Source: Lonicera japonica
Taxonomy: Eukaryota > Streptophyta > Magnoliopsida > Dipsacales > Caprifoliaceae
Length of the DNA stretch: 64,000 bases
Assembly (NCBI GenBank): GCA_021464415.1
Contig: CM038467.1
Coordinates: 67,461,159 to 67,525,158 of the forward strand
Direction of reading: 5' to 3'
In this document: positions 59,364-64,000 of the stretch, one piece after another
How the letters are laid out: each line of letters opens with the position of its first letter
Position numbering within the stretch: position 1 is the stretch's first letter
Made by a program: the position numbers and the translations under genes
The notes under the pieces: model-generated
Database searches by the model: none
What the model was told of the DNA's origin: nothing
What the model saw: the letters and a program-made list of their open reading frames with translations, nothing else

Positions 59364-60369
59364 CTGAAATCCCATAATGCAAGGTATGTCATTGATCAAG
59401 AGATTGAAAGAGGATAAAACATTAATTTAAAAAGAAAGGAGCATGCAGTTAACATCATCCAAATATATTGGTTCAATAGGATTAACTGTCAGTCAAGATC
59501 ATTGATGCACGCCCATAAACTCAAGTATGAAATCAGCCTTAATTAACAGCAAGGTGCATGCGTGCGTGCAGTTAACATCATCCAATTCTTCGGATTCTAC
59601 CTCCCCAAAATGTGGCATGGAATCAAATGATATTCATCTTAAGACCACTTGTTAATATCAATCCAACCCTCGTTGGTTCACCTAAAATGATAAGCCCTAA
59701 GGTTTGATTAACTAGCTAACTTTCTAGAAAAAAAATACTTTTCACTTCTAAAATGTATTCTGAAAATTTAGAAAACATATATAAAATCACTTCCTCCTTT
59801 ACAAAGAATGGTGTTTTACTAACTTAAACCATTTTATGTTTTGGTACTGATGTAGCAGAGACTCGGGTAGTTTAGTACAACCAGGAAGCCGTAAGCACAG
59901 ATTACCCTCTATAATGACGAGTAGTGCCCAAATCCAGAGTAATTTGTCTTGGGCTATGGGTAAAGTTTTGAGATACTTGTTACGCGCATAGACTTGAATA
60001 GCGTCATAGGTTAATTTATGGGAACTGATTAGTGTCTTTGGCACAAAAAATTTGCTAGTAAGCTTTTTCTCCTTTTTCTTTAATCAATCATTTTAAATCT
60101 TATATAGGTCATGTGGCAAAAGGTAAGGGAACAAGAACTAAAATATCTTCCAATACAAAAAAGTTTGCAAAGAAAGAATTTTTTGTCGAAATAAAAACCT
60201 CAATGTCAGGAATGGAGGTCGTGTTTCAGTTGCTAGATGACTATTAAGGCTCAGCTAAAGAAAAGGGAAATTTAATTGGAATAATTTCGAACGGAAGGAA
60301 GAAGATTACGGCACCGTTTTGGTAGGAGACAGCTGTTTATTTGTCGTTTACTGATTGTTACCCAGCAAT
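59364..60369. other. SLU7 5' intron or flank
   Basis: No SLU7-like start codon exon was found on the minus strand. A minus-strand frame at 59799-60044 shows no known domain. The stretch is presumably intron 1 sequence, with the Gypsy element inserted to its right. Confidence 0.45.
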
Positions 60370-60642
60370 TGTAATTTTCATATTTCCTTTTATTATTTTC
60401 ATTTCAAATTTTCTTTTGTATTAATCCTATTGGTCCGGGTGTCAGCTGAGTGCTATATGAAGGGAGACGAAGGTGTAATTCAGTTATGAAAAAGGAATAT
60501 TTCTATCTTCTCTCTCTTTTTCTTCTCTCTAAGCATTTCTTCTTCTTCTTCTTCTCTGTACTTTCTCTCTATCTTCTCTATATTCTTCATATCTTATAAA
60601 TTCATTAATTCATAATAATCAAGTAACAGTTGCTTCCTTACA
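60370..60642 (+). repeat. Gypsy 5' LTR (left boundary uncertain)
   Basis: The right end ...CCTTACA lies two bases before the primer-binding site. TGTAA at 60370 is a matching candidate left end, but without the 3' LTR the start could be farther left. It includes a TATA-like CTATATG near 60452 and CT-rich leader sequence. Confidence 0.5.
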
Positions 60643-60691
60643 ATTGGTATCAGAGGTGCTATCCTTCTAATCACTTCTGCTGTAATCGAAA

Positions 60692-63034
60692 ATGGCAGGT
60701 GGTGCTGTGAATCAATTGAAGGAGCAAGTGGAGGCAAATCAAGCAGCCATGGAGGTAACGGTTAAGAGCATAGAGATCAGGAATGAAGAATTGGGAAATA
60801 GGCAAGATGAACTGGAAGTGAAGATGGGTTCAGTACAAACTTCACTCAACGAGCTCTTGTCTACGTTCAATAAGCAATTTGACTGGCTCAGGCATCAATT
60901 GGAGCCCGGTGGAGGAAGAACACCAATTGAAGCTTCACCACTAGACCCCAGCCAGAAGGGTATATTGGAAACTCCTACTAAGACCATGGCTAGAGGGTAT
61001 ACAAACTTCACACATGTGGCTGCTAGACAAGGATCAACTAGTGGAGGCACAGATCTGCCTATGAACAACACTCCTCACCAATTGACCAGTTACAGACTGC
61101 CTAGGTATGATTTTCCTCGATTCGATGGGAATGATGATGTTCTAGATTGGTTGCAACAATGTAATTGTTTTTTCCTTTTGAATCCTATGCCTGATGAGCA
61201 AAAAGTTCCATTGATGTCATTGTATCTGGAAGGGAAGGCTAGGAGGTGGCTGTTTATTAAATTTAAATCCCTTAGCACTGTTAGTTGGGATGTGTTCAAG
61301 GAGGCAGTCATTAAAAGGTTTACGGATCAGGGTTACCACAATGTGGTGGCTGAACTACATGAGCTAAAACAAATTGGGAGTGTAGAGGAGTACCAAACTA
61401 AATTTGAGGAACTGAGGGTGCAGGTGCTAGTAAAGGAGCCCAAATTATCTGAAACCTACCTCATCTCTAGCTTCATTGGAGGATTGCAGGGTGAACTGAG
61501 AAATCTAGTGCACATGATGAAACCGGCCACACTAGATGATGCAATTACCTTAGCTAGACTGCAAGAAGGAGCCATTAACAACCTGCTAGCCAAAGCCAAA
61601 GCCAACATAACCAACAAAAACAACAATCAAACCACCTCAAATTTCACCTCAAATCTGAAACACCCTCAATCAACAACCAATACCACCACTACTATAACCC
61701 CATACAAACATCCACAAATCACCTATAACCCCAATTCACCGCAAAAACCAGACCCTAAACCATCAACACCCACAACCAAACCCTCAGTACCCAGTGCTAT
61801 ATTACCAGTTAAAAAGTTGTCCCCAGCAGAGATGCAGGCTAGAAGAGACAAGGGATTATGCTATAATTGTGATGAGCCCTACACTTATGGTCATAGATGT
61901 AAGAAAATGCAACTATATCTCATTGGAACTGATATGGGAGCTGAATTGGAAGAGGAAGAAATACCAGCTAGAATATCAATTGAAGAAATTCATTCGGATC
62001 AATGTAATGACAATGGAGCTGATATATCACTTCATGCTATAATTGGTAGCCCTCCTTATCAAACCTTGGTGTTGCAGGCTCAAAGTAAAAAGGTACCTCT
62101 CAATATCTTAGTAGATTCCGGAAGCTCACACAATTTTTTAGACCCAAAGGCAGCTAAACAGGTTGGGTGCAAGTTAATTTCCACCAGTAAACTGATGATC
62201 ACCATAGCAGATGGCAGTCAAACCAGCAGCAATGCTCTTTGTCCTAACTTTGAATGGTCCATACAAGGGGAGACTTTTAACACTAGCATGAGAATTTTAC
62301 CATTGGGTGGGTACAATATGATATTGGGAGTAGAATGGTTGAAGCAAATTGGTCCTGTTACCCTTGATCTGAACCAACTTACTTTGACTGTGAAGAAAGG
62401 AGAAAGGCTGGTGACACTCCAAGGAGGAAAGGGCACAAGTGGAGAATTGCAGGTAATTGGTGGAGGTTCATTGTTCAATTTGTGTGCAAGCCAGGAATGT
62501 AACTTTGTTGGGCAATTAACTTTTGTCAGCGGTGAAACACAAGAAAACCAACAACTACCAGATTGTATCAGTGAGTTACTGCAACAGAACCATCAACTAT
62601 TTCAGGAACCAAAGGGGTTACCACCCTCCCGAGCACAAGATCATCACATTTCCCTTAAACCAGGAGCTGCACCCTTCTCTATAAGGCCGTATAGGTACCC
62701 ACATGTGCAAATGAATGAGATTGAAAGCCTAGTAAAAGAGATGTTAGAAAATGGGATTATCAGGCCTTCATCTAGCCCCTTTGCTTCACCAGCCTTGCTT
62801 GTTAAAAAGAAAGATGGGGGATGGAGATTATGCATTGATTATAGAGAGCTAAACGCATTGACCATTAAAAACAAGTTCCCCATACCGGTTATAGATGAGC
62901 TACTGGATGAATTGAATGGAGCTACGGTGTTCTCTAAATTGGACCTGAGATCAGGTTACCATCAAATAAGAGTCAAGGAGGAAGATGTAGCCAAAACAGC
63001 TTTCCAAAGTCCAAACACACAAGGGTCACTATGA
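60692..63034 (+). pseudogene. Gypsy gag-protease-reverse transcriptase (frame 1)
   Basis: Opens [20 protein letters not shown], a coiled-coil-like start, with the gag domain at about residues 135-300 ([27 protein letters not shown]). The zinc-knuckle variant [14 protein letters not shown] is at 390-403, the aspartic protease [13 protein letters not shown] at about 472-484, and the reverse transcriptase starts near 690 ([33 protein letters not shown]). The GHRC-type knuckle is common in plant chromovirus-like Gypsy elements. A 7-bp insertion (GTCCAAA, 63009-63015, next to TTCCAAA) shifts the frame and gives an early TGA at 63032. Confidence 0.92.
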
Positions 63035-64000
63035 GTTCTTAGTGATGCCCTTTGGTCTTACTAATGCCCCGGCCTCATTTCAAGAATTGATGAACAGTGT
63101 GTTTAAGCCCCATTTAAGAAGATTCATTTTAGTCTTCTTCGATGATATTCTAATTTACAGTAAATCAATGGCAGAGCACTTGGAACATTTGAAGATTACA
63201 TTTAAAATCTTGCAGCACCATCAGTTGTATGTGAAGAGATCTAAGTGCAGCTTTGGGCAGACTAAATTAGAGTACTTGGGGCATATAATTTCCAAAAATG
63301 GGGTGGCAGTTGATGAGACTAAGGTGGAGTCAATGGTGAAATGGCCTCCACCTAAGAACCTCAAAGCATTAAGAGGCTTCCTAGGGCTCACTGGATATTA
63401 TAGGAAGTTTGTAAAAGGCTATGGTATCATTTCCAGGCCACTCACACAATTACTTAAGAAGAAGAATCAATTCACTTGGGGACCTGAAGCTGCAGCTGCA
63501 TTTGAAGCCTTGAAAAAGGCAGTCACTACCACTCCAGTACTGGCCTTACCAGATTTCTCCAAACCATTCATTCTGGAAACTGATGCATCAATGGAAGGTA
63601 TTGGAGCTGTGCTTATGCAAGAAAGGAGACCAATAGCCTATTTAAGCAAGACATTGCCTCACAGAAAGAGAGGGTTGTCCACATACGAAAAGGAGTTGTG
63701 GGCTTTGATATATGCTGTCAACAAGTGGAGGACTTATTTGTTTGGCCATCCATTCATCATCAAAACAGACCATCAGAGCTTGAAATACTTGCTTGAGCAA
63801 AGGATTACTTCTATGCTCCAACAGAAATGGTTAACTAAATTGATGGGAATGGATTACACAATTATTTACAAGAAAGGGGTGGAGAATAAGGTGGCTGATG
63901 CTCTTTCCAGGAGGGATAGTAATCAATCTGGTGAAAACCAATGTGCTGCACTAACGACCCTCCAATCTTCTTGGTTAACGGAAGTTCAACATAGTTGGGA
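63016..64000 (+). pseudogene. Gypsy reverse transcriptase and RNase H (shifted frame)
   Basis: Immediately after the 7-bp insertion the frame continues [20 protein letters not shown], then the active-site VFFDDILIYS (FFDD, about 63129-63160), the LEYLGHII motif, and RNase H (ETDASMEGIGAVL, TDHQSLKYLLEQ) to VADALSRRD. It remains open to the window end, with the integrase expected beyond. Confidence 0.9.

Larger units (their letters stand above)
60370..64000 (+). mobile_element. Ty3/gypsy retrotransposon, 5' part, cut by window end
   Basis: A tRNA-Met-type primer-binding site TTGGTATCAGAG (60645 onward) follows LTR-like DNA ending TTACA at 60642. The coding order is gag, protease, reverse transcriptase, RNase H; integrase and the 3' LTR lie beyond 64000. 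Coding sequence is almost uninterrupted, so this is a young insertion compared with the others in the window. Confidence 0.92.

Noticed and set aside
59799..60044. 81-codon minus-strand frame just 5' of SLU7, considered as its first exon
   Set aside because: The sequence does not resemble the SLU7 N-terminus, and no donor in the right phase gives a join to the exon at 59363.

Overview
This is a plant nuclear window, AT-rich and dominated by transposable elements, with two host genes that can be followed exon by exon. A TIR-NB-ARC-LRR (TNL) gene is present; this class is missing from grasses, so the source is very probably a eudicot. I cannot name the species.

Layout, left to right. 0.5-3.7 kb: a non-autonomous CACTA element with a 3-bp target-site duplication (TSD). 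4.3-4.6 kb: a decayed fragment of an NB-ARC exon. 5.8-7.7 kb: flanking DNA that recurs near the TNL gene at 35 and 44-46 kb. 7.8-9.4 kb: an unassigned inverted-repeat element with an 8-bp TSD. 10.1-10.55 kb: a duplicate of the DNA beside the Gypsy element at 24.7 kb. 12.8-18.4 kb: a decayed, minus-strand Ty1/copia element. 19.3 kb: a TRIM. 20.2 and 21.3 kb: two short MITE-like insertions. 21.1-21.2 kb: a first-exon fragment of an SnRK1 beta-subunit (AKINbeta) gene with two TGA stops. 22.7-24.3 kb: a second CACTA element. 24.7-35.2 kb: a minus-strand Ty3/gypsy element of Tat type with an antisense ORF and two nested LTR-type insertions.

36.6-43.5 kb: the minus-strand TNL gene. It has six predicted exons, and the first five are joined by splice sites whose phases agree. 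Exon 4 carries an in-frame TAG, so the predicted product stops after about 668 residues, near the start of the LRR region.

47.7-59.4 kb: a minus-strand SLU7 pre-mRNA splicing factor gene. Nine exons join in phase and give about 529 residues. The small first coding exon was not found. The 8.6-kb intron between the exons at 57.1 and 48.5 kb holds a four-level nest: intron, then a TRIM (TSD AAAAT), then a hAT-like element (TSD CAGAGAAT), then a nearly full-length LINE (TSD AAAGTACCAAGCAT).

60.4-64.0 kb: the 5' part of a plus-strand Ty3/gypsy element, cut by the window end. It is close to intact apart from one 7-bp insertion.

I see no CRISPR array, operon, phage or new enzymatic system. The main interest is the nested insertion record inside a splicing-factor intron, the broken TNL with its reshuffled flanks, and the gene fragment near CACTA DNA. 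All coordinates and splice phases were read by eye.
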